Shown in pieces: positions 1 through 6,039 of a stretch of DNA of 8,597 nt (positions within the stretch are counted from its first letter, which is position 1; the number at the start of each line of letters is the position of its first letter). The stretch is from Actinomycetota bacterium (GTDB lineage Bacteria > Actinomycetota > Humimicrobiia > Humimicrobiales > Humimicrobiaceae), in assembly GCA_023475715.1 (NCBI GenBank), contig JAMCVO010000107.1:1-8597 (forward strand), in the 5' to 3' direction. Below the pieces are notes generated by a model that saw nothing but the letters and a program-made list of their open reading frames with translations, made no database searches and had not been told where the DNA came from. The position numbers and the translations under genes were made by a program.

Positions 1-111
1 TTAAAAAAAGTCTAATATTCCATGAATATTATTTATTCCATTCTTATATTTATTTAAATAAAATACTTTCTTTATGATCACTACAACCTTTCTGTTGAAA
101 TAATTATTCAT
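1..111 (-). CDS. 36-aa hypothetical ORF coupled to the SDR gene
   Basis: A short ORF runs from an ATG at 111 to a TAA at 3-1. The ATG overlaps the SDR stop codon by one base (TAATG). A GGAGGA sequence 11 nt upstream, inside the SDR coding region, could serve as its ribosome-binding site. The product starts MNNYFNRKVVVIIKK, is basic in its first half and ends HGILDFF. I recognise no domain. Its first codons and spacing resemble the start of the CoA-transferase at 4689 (MNKIIS...KAAEIIK), so it may be a decayed CoA-transferase start or the remnant of whatever gene followed this SDR. It could also be a genuine small protein or a chance ORF. Confidence 0.35.
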   Translation of the reverse strand: MNNYFNRKVVVIIKKVFYLNKYKNGINNIHGILDFF

Positions 112-851
112 TACATAAAATATCCTCCATTAACATTAAAAACCTGACCTGTTATGTAATTAGCATCATTGGAAGCTAAAAAGGTTACCATCTTTGCTAT
201 ATCATCTGGAATACCCGTCCTTTTCATGGGAATACTTGAAAGGTATTGTTCCATAAATTCCTGCGGGATTTTTTTTACCATATCAGTTTCTATAAACCCT
301 GGAGCAACCGCATTTACAGTTATTGATTTCGTTGCTGACTCCCGGGCTAAAGATTTAGTAAAACCAATAACCCCAGCTTTACTTGCTGCATAGCTTGTTT
401 GCCCAAAATTACCACATATCCCCACTACAGAAGATATGTTAATTATTCTTCCATAGTTATTTTTCCTCATATTAATTATTGCTTCCTTACAACAATTAAA
501 TATGCTTGTAAGGTTAACTTTAATTACCTCATCCCAATGATAATGACTCATTTTATGGCAGGTTTTATCTTTAAGTATACCTGCATTATTTACAAGAATA
601 TCTATCCTTCCCTCTTTTTTAAAAATGTATTCAAACATTTTTTTTACTTCTGTATAATTACCTACATTAGCAATGTAAAAATAACATCTGAACCCGAGCT
701 TTTTTATTTCAGCACATGTATTTTCAGCATTTTCCCTGTTTATATCATTAATAAAAACGATTGACCCTTCTTTTGCAAAGTTTAATGCAATACTTCTTCC
801 AATTCCACTACCTGAACCAGTAACAAGTGATATTTTATTCTTTAGAACCAA
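111..851 (-). CDS. Short-chain dehydrogenase/reductase, FabG-like (3-oxoacyl-ACP/CoA reductase type)
   Basis: This is an NAD(P)-dependent oxidoreductase of the classical SDR family with a Rossmann fold, and it is cytoplasmic. Counting from the TTG at 851 the protein has 246 residues, the usual FabG length. The cofactor motif TGSGSGIG is at residues 11-18 and NNAG at 88-91. The catalytic set Asn113, Ser141, Tyr154 and Lys158 (YAASK) is intact, followed by PGFIETDM at 184-191 and the C-terminal GQVFNVNGGY. I chose the TTG at 851 because AAAAGGAGAG ends 6 nt before it. An in-frame TTG at 872 would put that SD sequence inside the gene and add seven atypical residues. Its place beside a CoA-transferase and transporter suggests it acts on a 3-hydroxy/3-oxo intermediate or a sugar-derived alcohol rather than in housekeeping fatty-acid synthesis. 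That is inference, since substrate cannot be read from SDR sequence. Confidence 0.93.
   Translation of the reverse strand: MVLKNKISLVTGSGSGIGRSIALNFAKEGSIVFINDINRENAENTCAEIKKLGFRCYFYIANVGNYTEVKKMFEYIFKKEGRIDILVNNAGILKDKTCHKMSHYHWDEVIKVNLTSIFNCCKEAIINMRKNNYGRIINISSVVGICGNFGQTSYAASKAGVIGFTKSLARESATKSITVNAVAPGFIETDMVKKIPQEFMEQYLSSIPMKRTGIPDDIAKMVTFLASNDANYITGQVFNVNGGYFM
123..128 (-). promoter_or_regulatory. Ribosome-binding site inside SDR C-terminal codons
   Basis: GGAGGA here encodes the GlyGly of the SDR's conserved NGGY ending. It also sits 11 nt before the ATG at 111, so it can act as SD sequence for the downstream 36-codon ORF. The same arrangement with the same spacing occurs at 4701-4706 before the CoA-transferase. 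Confidence 0.4.
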
Positions 852-902
852 AATTAACTCTCCTTTTATCAAGTAACAGAAAAATGACTTTTTATAATCT
901 AA

Positions 903-916
903 TTGTTTAAAAACAA
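903..916. repeat. Inverted repeat in SDR leader (6-bp arms)
   Basis: TTGTTT and AAACAA are separated by two A bases, giving a near-perfect 14-bp dyad about 50 nt upstream of the SDR start. It may be an operator or simply AT-rich chance. No run of T follows it on the minus strand that would make a convincing terminator for the amidohydrolase. Confidence 0.3.
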
Positions 917-925
917 ACTTATTGC

Positions 926-947
926 TAGTAAAACTAGTAGTTTACTA
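926..947. repeat. Inverted repeat in SDR leader (7-bp arms)
   Basis: TAGTAAA and TTTACTA flank an 8-nt centre (ACTAGTAG) between the amidohydrolase stop and the SDR start. Together with the dyad at 903-916 it makes the 154-nt intergenic stretch (852-1005) the most structured spacer among the downstream genes. It is consistent with a separate control point for the SDR, but no clear -35/-10 pair is visible. Confidence 0.3.
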
Positions 948-1005
948 TTAACTTAATATTCTCTTTTTTATGTATCATCATTAAAACCGATGAAATTTAT
1001 AGATT

Positions 1006-1878
1006 CTAAACTTTTATATTAAATATTTTACAAGCATTCTTATAGAAGACCCTATCCTGTTCTTCTTTACTTAGATTTATATTTATAAAATATTTCTTCC
1101 AAATATCAATTATTTCCTCATATCTAATTAATGGTTCATCCATACCCCAGACCAATTGACTGATAGGAATATCTCTTTTAATATAACCACCAGCAGGAAT
1201 TTCTCTTAATGATATATCAGATCCGCTTATATCAAAAAATAGATTTCCGCTTTCCTCATAATCGTTGTTTTCGCAACTTTTGGAATGTCCAATTTTTATC
1301 GCTGTTGCCAGAGCACATGCTACTGAATAATTTGCATAACCTAAATGTGCCCCAATGATATTTAAATCAGGAAATTTTATTGCTATTGCTTCTAAAAAAT
1401 AAGGATCCATATTAAAGGATGTAGCACCTTCTTTCCAATTGCCTATTGCAGCACCTTCAATACCAGTATGAAATAACAGAGGCATGTTAAAATATTCACA
1501 GCGTTTATAAAATTCATTATAAGCAATATCATCATAAGGTTTCTTTGTCCATATTATTTTGACTCCTTTAAAACCCTTCTTAAAAAATCTGTCAATTATT
1601 GAAGGAGTATCATAATCTAAGTCAACATATGCAACAGGAACAATATACTCTTCATTGACTTTAGCAAACTTTTCTACTTCATCATTCATCTCTATAATAT
1701 CCAGAGAACGATTACAACGGCCAAGCCCATTTACTGCAACTACCATGTCTAAACTTTTACAAACTTTAATCAGCTCTTTTTCGAAAAATTCAGTTGGCTT
1801 ATAACCAACAGGCACATTTAAACCTCTTCCTCTATAATGAATAATATTATAATGGCAATGAACATCAAAATATTTCAT
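1006..1878 (-). CDS. Amidohydrolase_2-family metal-dependent hydrolase/decarboxylase
   Basis: This 290-residue TIM-barrel protein belongs to the amidohydrolase_2 group, whose members include 2-pyrone-4,6-dicarboxylate lactonase and ACMSD-type decarboxylases. The N-terminal metal site FDVHCH gives His7 and His9. His137 lies in LLFHTG, His178 in IIGAHLGY, and Asp247 in WGMDEP, the position of the usual GSDxP aspartate. The ending FYKNACKIFNI matches the typical family C-terminus, so the protein looks complete. The ATG at 1878 is preceded by a very strong SD (GGAGGAGG, 1882-1889). It lies 134 nt after the URO-D gene on the same strand and is probably in the same transcription unit. The likely reaction is hydrolysis or non-oxidative decarboxylation of a small carboxylic or lactone compound. 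The substrate is unknown. Confidence 0.9.
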   Translation of the reverse strand: MKYFDVHCHYNIIHYRGRGLNVPVGYKPTEFFEKELIKVCKSLDMVVAVNGLGRCNRSLDIIEMNDEVEKFAKVNEEYIVPVAYVDLDYDTPSIIDRFFKKGFKGVKIIWTKKPYDDIAYNEFYKRCEYFNMPLLFHTGIEGAAIGNWKEGATSFNMDPYFLEAIAIKFPDLNIIGAHLGYANYSVACALATAIKIGHSKSCENNDYEESGNLFFDISGSDISLREIPAGGYIKRDIPISQLVWGMDEPLIRYEEIIDIWKKYFININLSKEEQDRVFYKNACKIFNIKV

Positions 1879-1895
1879 TTTCCTCCTCCAAATAA

Positions 1896-1909
1896 ATTTT
1901 TTAAAAAAT
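1896..1909. repeat. 14-bp A/T palindrome before amidohydrolase
   Basis: ATTTTTTAAAAAAT is a perfect palindrome 17 nt upstream of the amidohydrolase ATG. In DNA this AT-rich it has little weight. Nothing else in the 1879-2012 spacer is recognisable, and there is no GC-rich terminator stem. Confidence 0.2.
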
Positions 1910-2012
1910 AATATTGTTTTGAGTATATATTCTCTAATATCATTTTTAGCACTTAAATCTTTATAATAATAAATCTAAAAACGAAATTGCAGGAGAGTAA
2001 AAAAATTTATTC

Positions 2013-3128
2013 CTAATATTTATAATCTGCAGCAATCTCGTAGAGCCTAATAATATTTTCTGGTTTTACATCAGATTGTATATTATGTGCTGGTGCCAAT
2101 ATGTATCCACCATCTCGACCAAATATTTTTATTAAACGTCCAACCTCTTCTGTAATATCCTGAAGGTTGCCAAAGGGAAGTAATTTCTGCTCATCTATTC
2201 CTCCCCAAAAACAAATATTTTTTCCATACTTCTTTTTCAAGTTTTCTATATTCATATCTTTTGCCAAAGGCTGAACAGGATTTAATATATCTACACCGAT
2301 TTCTATTAAATCGTCAATCAATGGGAAAACCGATCCGCAGGAATGATGCATTATTTTTGCTTTTGTTTTCTTTTTCACATGGCTATATAGTTCAGATAGT
2401 TTTGGCTTTATCATTTTTCTAAATGTTTGGGGTGATAATAATAAACTATTTTGAGTTGCCAGGTCATCACCCATGCAAATTACCTCAATATAATCACCAA
2501 CTGCATCTAAATACAAATCAAAAAATTGTTTCTGTAACTGTAATAATTTATCCATCAAAGCTTCTGCAAAATCCTGATTTATTAATAAATCCTCAAAGAA
2601 TGTTTGCATGCCCCTTAACCATTGCGCTTGTTCAAAAATCCTACCGCCTACCGAACCAGTTGCCAAGGCAAAATCGGTGTTTTCATATAACCACTTTGCT
2701 TTATCTCTTAAACCTTCTGTGCGGCTACTGTCACTAAAATCAGGCCAATTAAATGTCTCTAAGTCGTTTATAGTTGCATCTTTTAATGGATGATAAATCA
2801 TTTCTATATAATCACCTATATCTCTAAATTTTATACCCCACTCATCTGCAAATGTTCCATCTTTGAATATCTTAGGTTGCCATCCTTTTGGTGATTTTAA
2901 AAATAAATGTCTAAAATCTATTTTGAGCATGTTTAATATTTCTTCATCGATCGTTTCCATTACCTTAAATTCGCCAATTTCACCTTTTTGTTTTTTTAAA
3001 CCTATATATTCCGCCAATCTTAAATAAGCTCCATATGTTAGAGTTGATACCCCACCACCAAGATCCATAGGTAGCCTATCAATCTTCTCAAAATTAAGCG
3101 AAGCTTTTACTCTTTCTCTTGACTTCAT
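2013..3128 (-). CDS. URO-D/MtaA-family protein (methyltransferase-like, not HemE)
   Basis: The 371-residue protein belongs to the uroporphyrinogen decarboxylase superfamily, in the branch that includes corrinoid-dependent methyltransferases such as MtaA, MtbA and CmuA. Visible signatures are the N-terminal MKSRERVKASLNFEKIDRLP, GDDLATQ (220-226), HHSCG (261-265), NPVQP (283-287), FWGGID (307-312) and APAHNIQSDVKPENI near 345-359. His262-x-Cys264 matches the H-x-C zinc motif of the methyltransferases, but I see no later Cys where MtaA/MtbA have a third ligand. No haem genes are nearby, so tetrapyrrole synthesis is unlikely. The ATG at 3128 is 11 nt after GGAG. An adjacent in-frame GTG at 3131 is an equally possible start. 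It begins 37 nt after the CoA-transferase stop, clearly in the same operon. The substrate is unknown. Confidence 0.9.
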   Translation of the reverse strand: MKSRERVKASLNFEKIDRLPMDLGGGVSTLTYGAYLRLAEYIGLKKQKGEIGEFKVMETIDEEILNMLKIDFRHLFLKSPKGWQPKIFKDGTFADEWGIKFRDIGDYIEMIYHPLKDATINDLETFNWPDFSDSSRTEGLRDKAKWLYENTDFALATGSVGGRIFEQAQWLRGMQTFFEDLLINQDFAEALMDKLLQLQKQFFDLYLDAVGDYIEVICMGDDLATQNSLLLSPQTFRKMIKPKLSELYSHVKKKTKAKIMHHSCGSVFPLIDDLIEIGVDILNPVQPLAKDMNIENLKKKYGKNICFWGGIDEQKLLPFGNLQDITEEVGRLIKIFGRDGGYILAPAHNIQSDVKPENIIRLYEIAADYKY

Positions 3129-3165
3129 CACGTCATTATCTCCTTTATTTTTTTTCAGAAATAAA

Positions 3166-4689
3166 TTATTTAAATATGTTTAAGTCCATATTTTTAAGGT
3201 TTTTAGAAATTAACGGCTTAAAATCCATCCGGGTAAGTATGTCTTTGTGCAAATCAATTCCAGGAGCAATTTCAATAAGAGTAACCTTGTTTTTATCTAA
3301 CTGAAATACAGCCCTCTCGGTTATATATAATACTTCTTGCCCATATTCTGAAGCATATTCACCACTAAATGTAAGATGTTCCACATTGGTTAAAAATTTA
3401 CTATATTTTCCTTCATTTATTATATTAAGCTTACTGTCTTTTATTTTTATTTTTAGTTCTCCTGATGTAAAAGTACCACAAAATACAACTTTTTTTGAAT
3501 TTTGACTTATATTTATAAATCCACCACAACCTACTATACGACCACCAAATTTGGACACATTTACATTTCCATAGCTATCTATCTGTGCCATTCCTAAAAA
3601 AGCTATATCAAGTCCCCCTCCATCGTAAAAATCAAACTGGTAAGGTTGGTCAATTATAGCTTCCGGATTGTATGAAGCTCCAAAACTATAACCACCTGCA
3701 GGAATTCCTCCTATTATACCTGCTTCAATAGTTACTTTCATAAGATCAGTTACATTTTCTTCATTAGCTACTATGCTTATACCTTCAGGTAGGCCGATTC
3801 CTAGATTTATAACAGAATCTCTTTTTATCTCCCGTATTGCTCTTCTGCAAATTATTTTCCTTTCATTTAAAGGCATCATTGGTATAAAGTCAGAAGGAAT
3901 CTTAATTTCTCCGCTAAAAGCTGGATTATATTTCTCATCAAATGTTTGCCAGTGATTATCAGGTTTAGAAATTACTATAGCATCTACAAAAATAGAAGGT
4001 ATTTTTACCATCCAGGGATTGAGCGTCTCACTTTTTACTATCCTTTCAACTTGTGCAATAATTTTGCCACCACTGTTATGAGCTGCCAGAGCTAAGGTTA
4101 ACATCTCTATGGAACCAGCTTCCTTCTCCATTGATACATTTCCTTCTTTATCAGCAGATGTACCACGGATAAGTGCAATATTTATAGGAAAAGTCTTATA
4201 GAATAGCCGTATTTTATTATTAATTTCAATGATCTCAACTAAATCTTCTGTTGCAGTTTTATTTATTTTCCCTCCAGACAGTCTGGGATCTACAAAAGTT
4301 TTCAAACCTACATGTGTTATTACTCCTAATCTTTTTGCTGCAATATCTCTGTAAAGATGAGAAATAACACCCTGAGGAAAGTTATATGCTTCTACTTTAT
4401 TATCAACCGCTAGATTAGCCATTTTGGGGCATAGTCCATAGTGTCCGCCTATTGTTCTCTTTGTTAAACCTTCATAGGCAAAATGATTTATTCCCCTATC
4501 TTTCCCATTTCCCTGTCCTGCAGACCATATAATTGTCAATCTTTTAGGTCTTCCGGTGAGTAGAAATCTTTTTTCTATTGCACTTGTAAGTTCCTCGGGA
4601 TTACTCAATCCTGCAAAACCACCAGCTTCCTTCTCCATTGATACTTTTATAATCTCTGCTGCTTTGCTGGCAGATATAATCTTATTCAT
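3166..4689 (-). CDS. Acyl-CoA:acetate/3-oxoacid CoA-transferase (fused alpha-beta)
   Basis: This 507-residue enzyme moves CoA between an acyl-CoA and a free acid such as acetate. Both CoA-transferase halves are in one chain, as in YdiF/propionate CoA-transferase. The alpha half contains PEEL, AGQGNGKDRG (57-66), GGHYGLCPK (81-89), HVGLKTFVDPR (126-136) and LIRGTSAD. The beta half has NLGIGLPEGI (295-304), the catalytic glutamate Glu322 in VTIEAG, then GGIPAGG, DGGGLD, and GGRIVGCGGFINISQ (382-396). The ATG at 4689 overlaps the stop of an upstream SDR remnant (ATGA) and has GGAGGA 11 nt upstream. Oddity: codons 16-23 (VSMEKEAG) are a 24-bp exact copy of codons 185-192, where homologs normally have a DGDTIA-type sequence before GGF. 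This may affect N-terminal folding. The rest looks intact and full length. Confidence 0.94.
   Translation of the reverse strand: MNKIISASKAAEIIKVSMEKEAGGFAGLSNPEELTSAIEKRFLLTGRPKRLTIIWSAGQGNGKDRGINHFAYEGLTKRTIGGHYGLCPKMANLAVDNKVEAYNFPQGVISHLYRDIAAKRLGVITHVGLKTFVDPRLSGGKINKTATEDLVEIIEINNKIRLFYKTFPINIALIRGTSADKEGNVSMEKEAGSIEMLTLALAAHNSGGKIIAQVERIVKSETLNPWMVKIPSIFVDAIVISKPDNHWQTFDEKYNPAFSGEIKIPSDFIPMMPLNERKIICRRAIREIKRDSVINLGIGLPEGISIVANEENVTDLMKVTIEAGIIGGIPAGGYSFGASYNPEAIIDQPYQFDFYDGGGLDIAFLGMAQIDSYGNVNVSKFGGRIVGCGGFINISQNSKKVVFCGTFTSGELKIKIKDSKLNIINEGKYSKFLTNVEHLTFSGEYASEYGQEVLYITERAVFQLDKNKVTLIEIAPGIDLHKDILTRMDFKPLISKNLKNMDLNIFK
4114..4137 (-). repeat. 24-bp direct repeat, copy B (codons 185-192 of CoA-transferase)
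   Basis: This segment is identical over 24 bases to 4621-4644 and differs on both flanks. It encodes VSMEKEAG at the place where family members have a similar (N/V)xMEKEA sequence, so this is the ancestral copy. Confidence 0.9.
4621..4644 (-). repeat. 24-bp direct repeat, copy A (codons 16-23 of CoA-transferase)
   Basis: This copy is in the same codon phase as 4114-4137. It lies where CoA-transferases of this class normally carry IKDGDT-like residues leading to GGFVG, so it looks like the acquired copy. The two copies are 507 bp apart. Confidence 0.9.
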
Positions 4690-4778
4690 TGCATTAAATA
4701 TCCTCCATTTAGACTAAAGATCTGACCATTTTCATAGCTTATATCATCAGGTGCTATATAAAGATTTATGATATTTTT
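4686..4778 (-). pseudogene. C-terminal remnant of a second SDR (FabG-like)
   Basis: Thirty codons are open from just after an in-frame TAG to a TGA at 4688-4686. They read KNIINLYIAPDDISYENGQ and then IFSLNGGYLMQ. This aligns with the end of the intact SDR at 111-851 (MVTFLASNDANYITGQ, VFNVNGGYFM) and with the family's FLASDDASYITGQ...NGG pattern. The Rossmann and catalytic parts are gone, so it cannot function. Its stop overlaps the CoA-transferase start as ATGA, and its NGGY codons supply the CoA-transferase SD. That may explain why this piece has been retained: it is the leader of a living gene. Confidence 0.8.
4701..4706 (-). promoter_or_regulatory. Ribosome-binding site of CoA-transferase within SDR remnant
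   Basis: GGAGGA is the best SD sequence for the ATG at 4689, with an 11-nt spacer. It coincides with the GlyGly codons of the remnant SDR C-terminus. A closer out-of-frame ATG at 4693 encodes only Met-Gln before stopping (the end of the SDR frame) and would return ribosomes to the CoA-transferase start. Confidence 0.6.
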
Positions 4779-5053
4779 CTAATTTTTATTAAACAATTAT
4801 AAATCCCATTAGTATTCAATTTATTCAATACATATTTTCCATTATCATTTTTAAGAAGAATATCAAATAGCTACTTCTCGTATTTTGATATATTGTTTCT
4901 TAGCCTATCAATATTTGATTCAAGATTTAATCTCATATTTTGAAAATTATACTTATCACTTCTAAAAATCAATCCAACATATTCTATAGGTATTCCATTG
5001 TCCATAAAGCTAGTCTGCTTTAAAATAAAGCAAATATAATTGTAGCTATTTTT
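4766..5053 (-). pseudogene. C-terminal remnant of a GntR-family regulator (UTRA domain), then an unrecognised tail
   Basis: The frame is open from 5053 to a TAG at 4873-4871. From the ATG at 5005 it reads MDNGIPIEYVGLIFRSDKYNF, and just upstream comes ICFILKQTSF. The order (L+.TS....NGIPIEY....RSDKY.F) is the characteristic end of the UTRA ligand-binding domain of HutC/FarR-type GntR regulators. No helix-turn-helix portion remains. After the amber codon the same frame stays open for 34 more codons (LFDILLKNDNGKYVL...), ending at the TAA at 4768-4766. I do not recognise that tail. The intact ancestor may have regulated this transporter operon. A real small protein from 5005 to 4871 (44 aa) is possible but unlikely, because no good SD precedes that ATG. 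Confidence 0.6.
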
Positions 5054-5129
5054 TTAAAAAATCTAGTAACTCATCAGTATTTTTATCAAAATAATTTTTA
5101 ATGCTATTTTTAACTGTTTTATTTTTCAT
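5046..5129 (-). pseudogene. 27-codon ORF with strong SD, possible N-terminal fragment of M20-type peptidase
   Basis: GAGGAG (5136-5141) stands 6 nt before the ATG at 5129, 38 nt after the permease stop. This is the signature of a real gene start in the operon. The product begins MKNKTVKNSIKNYF, continues DKNTDELLDFLKK and then stops at TAG in an A-rich run. The Y.D.N.DELL.FLK pattern resembles the first helix of M20/ArgE/DapE-family peptidases, which normally continues L..IPS. I infer a truncated start of such a gene, fused by deletion to the GntR remnant. A run of seven A at the junction could also be a frameshift site. With only 27 residues the family assignment is tentative. Confidence 0.4.
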
Positions 5130-5167
5130 TTTAAACTCCTCAAGTCTTATTTTATTATCAGCTTTAG

Positions 5168-6031
5168 CTACTCTTTTATAGCTCCTGTTAGAAGACCTCC
5201 TGTTAACTTACGCTGAAAAATAAGATATAAAATAGCTATTGGAGCAACTGCTATTACTACTGCAGCAAAAAGTTTTCCATAATTTGCAGCATAATGCTGC
5301 TTAACAAGTATAAGAGCAATTCCTACTGGTAACGTCCTTAGTTTCTCATTACTTATTAGAACATATGCAATAAAGAATTCATTCCATACACCAAAAATAT
5401 TAAATATTGTTGCAAGAATTAGGCCAGGTTTTGCCAGTTGTGCGACTACCTTAAAGAATACCTGAAAGTGTGACGCCCCATCTAGGAATGCTGCTTCTTC
5501 CAATTCCTGGGGAATTGCATTAAAGAATGGGGTTAGAATAAAAATAGTAAACGGTAGAGAATAGGCAACATAAACCAGAATAAGGCCAGTATATGTTCCC
5601 AGTATACATAGGTCCTTAAGTAGAAGAAATAAAGGAAGAATAAGCAAGACTGGAGAAACAAACAACCCACTTACAAAAATAATTAGAATTGGAACTCTAC
5701 CAGCAAATTTTAGTCTGGTTAAAGCATAAGCAGCAAATGAGGAAACTAAGACTATTAAAAAAACTGAAACCACTGTTAGAAAAAGGCTGTTTCTAAAATA
5801 AATTGCCACATTGCTTTCATTCCAGGCACTAATAAAATTCTGGTACAGAAATTTTGAAGGCAGACCAAAGGGATTTGTAAAAAAATCAATACTTGTACGT
5901 AAAGATGATACAACCGCCCAGGAAACCGGAACCAGGACTATAAGGCTATAAATAATTGATAGCAGCTGTATTGGTATGCCTGATGCAATATATCTTAGTT
6001 TTTTATTAAGTTTGCTACCTTGTGTTATCAT
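5168..6031 (-). CDS. Carbohydrate ABC transporter permease, MalG-like
   Basis: This 287-residue inner-membrane protein is the second transmembrane subunit of a CUT1-type importer (binding-protein-dependent transport inner-membrane family). Hydrophobic segments lie near residues 21-43, 83-106, 114-136, 143-167, 204-226 and 255-272, giving six helices. The cytoplasmic EAA loop reads LEEAAFLDGASHFQVFFKV around 177-195, with Glu179 and Gly185 at the positions that dock on the ATPase. Typical MalG features include GVWNEFF (214-220) and LRTLPVGIAL. The ATG at 6031 is 8 nt after the MalF-like stop with no close SD (AAAGG is about 15 nt away), so translation is probably coupled. The C-terminus RKLTGGLLTGAIKE is the family's usual ending, so the gene is intact. 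Confidence 0.95.
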   Translation of the reverse strand: MITQGSKLNKKLRYIASGIPIQLLSIIYSLIVLVPVSWAVVSSLRTSIDFFTNPFGLPSKFLYQNFISAWNESNVAIYFRNSLFLTVVSVFLIVLVSSFAAYALTRLKFAGRVPILIIFVSGLFVSPVLLILPLFLLLKDLCILGTYTGLILVYVAYSLPFTIFILTPFFNAIPQELEEAAFLDGASHFQVFFKVVAQLAKPGLILATIFNIFGVWNEFFIAYVLISNEKLRTLPVGIALILVKQHYAANYGKLFAAVVIAVAPIAILYLIFQRKLTGGLLTGAIKE

Positions 6032-6039
6032 AATATGTT

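Noticed and set aside
399..764. Plus-strand ORF of 121 codons inside the SDR
   Set aside because: It lies fully antisense to a well-conserved catalytic domain, has no family motifs and is rich in Phe, Tyr and Ile, as expected from AT-rich antisense.
1896..1909. Rho-independent terminator between URO-D and amidohydrolase genes
   Set aside because: The palindrome is pure A/T with no GC stem and lies only 17 nt before the next gene's start, so it is not a credible terminator.
2423..2793. Overlapping plus-strand ORFs inside the URO-D gene
   Set aside because: They are antisense shadows with no SD or recognisable domain. The minus-strand protein is continuous and conserved throughout.
2013..3128. 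Haem-biosynthesis uroporphyrinogen decarboxylase (HemE)
   Set aside because: The N-terminus and the HHSCG and APAHNIQ motifs match the methyltransferase-like branch, and no tetrapyrrole genes are adjacent.
4114..4644. 24-bp repeat as part of a CRISPR or mobile-element end
   Set aside because: There are only two copies, both in codon phase inside one gene and 507 bp apart, with no spacers, inverted ends or target-site duplication.
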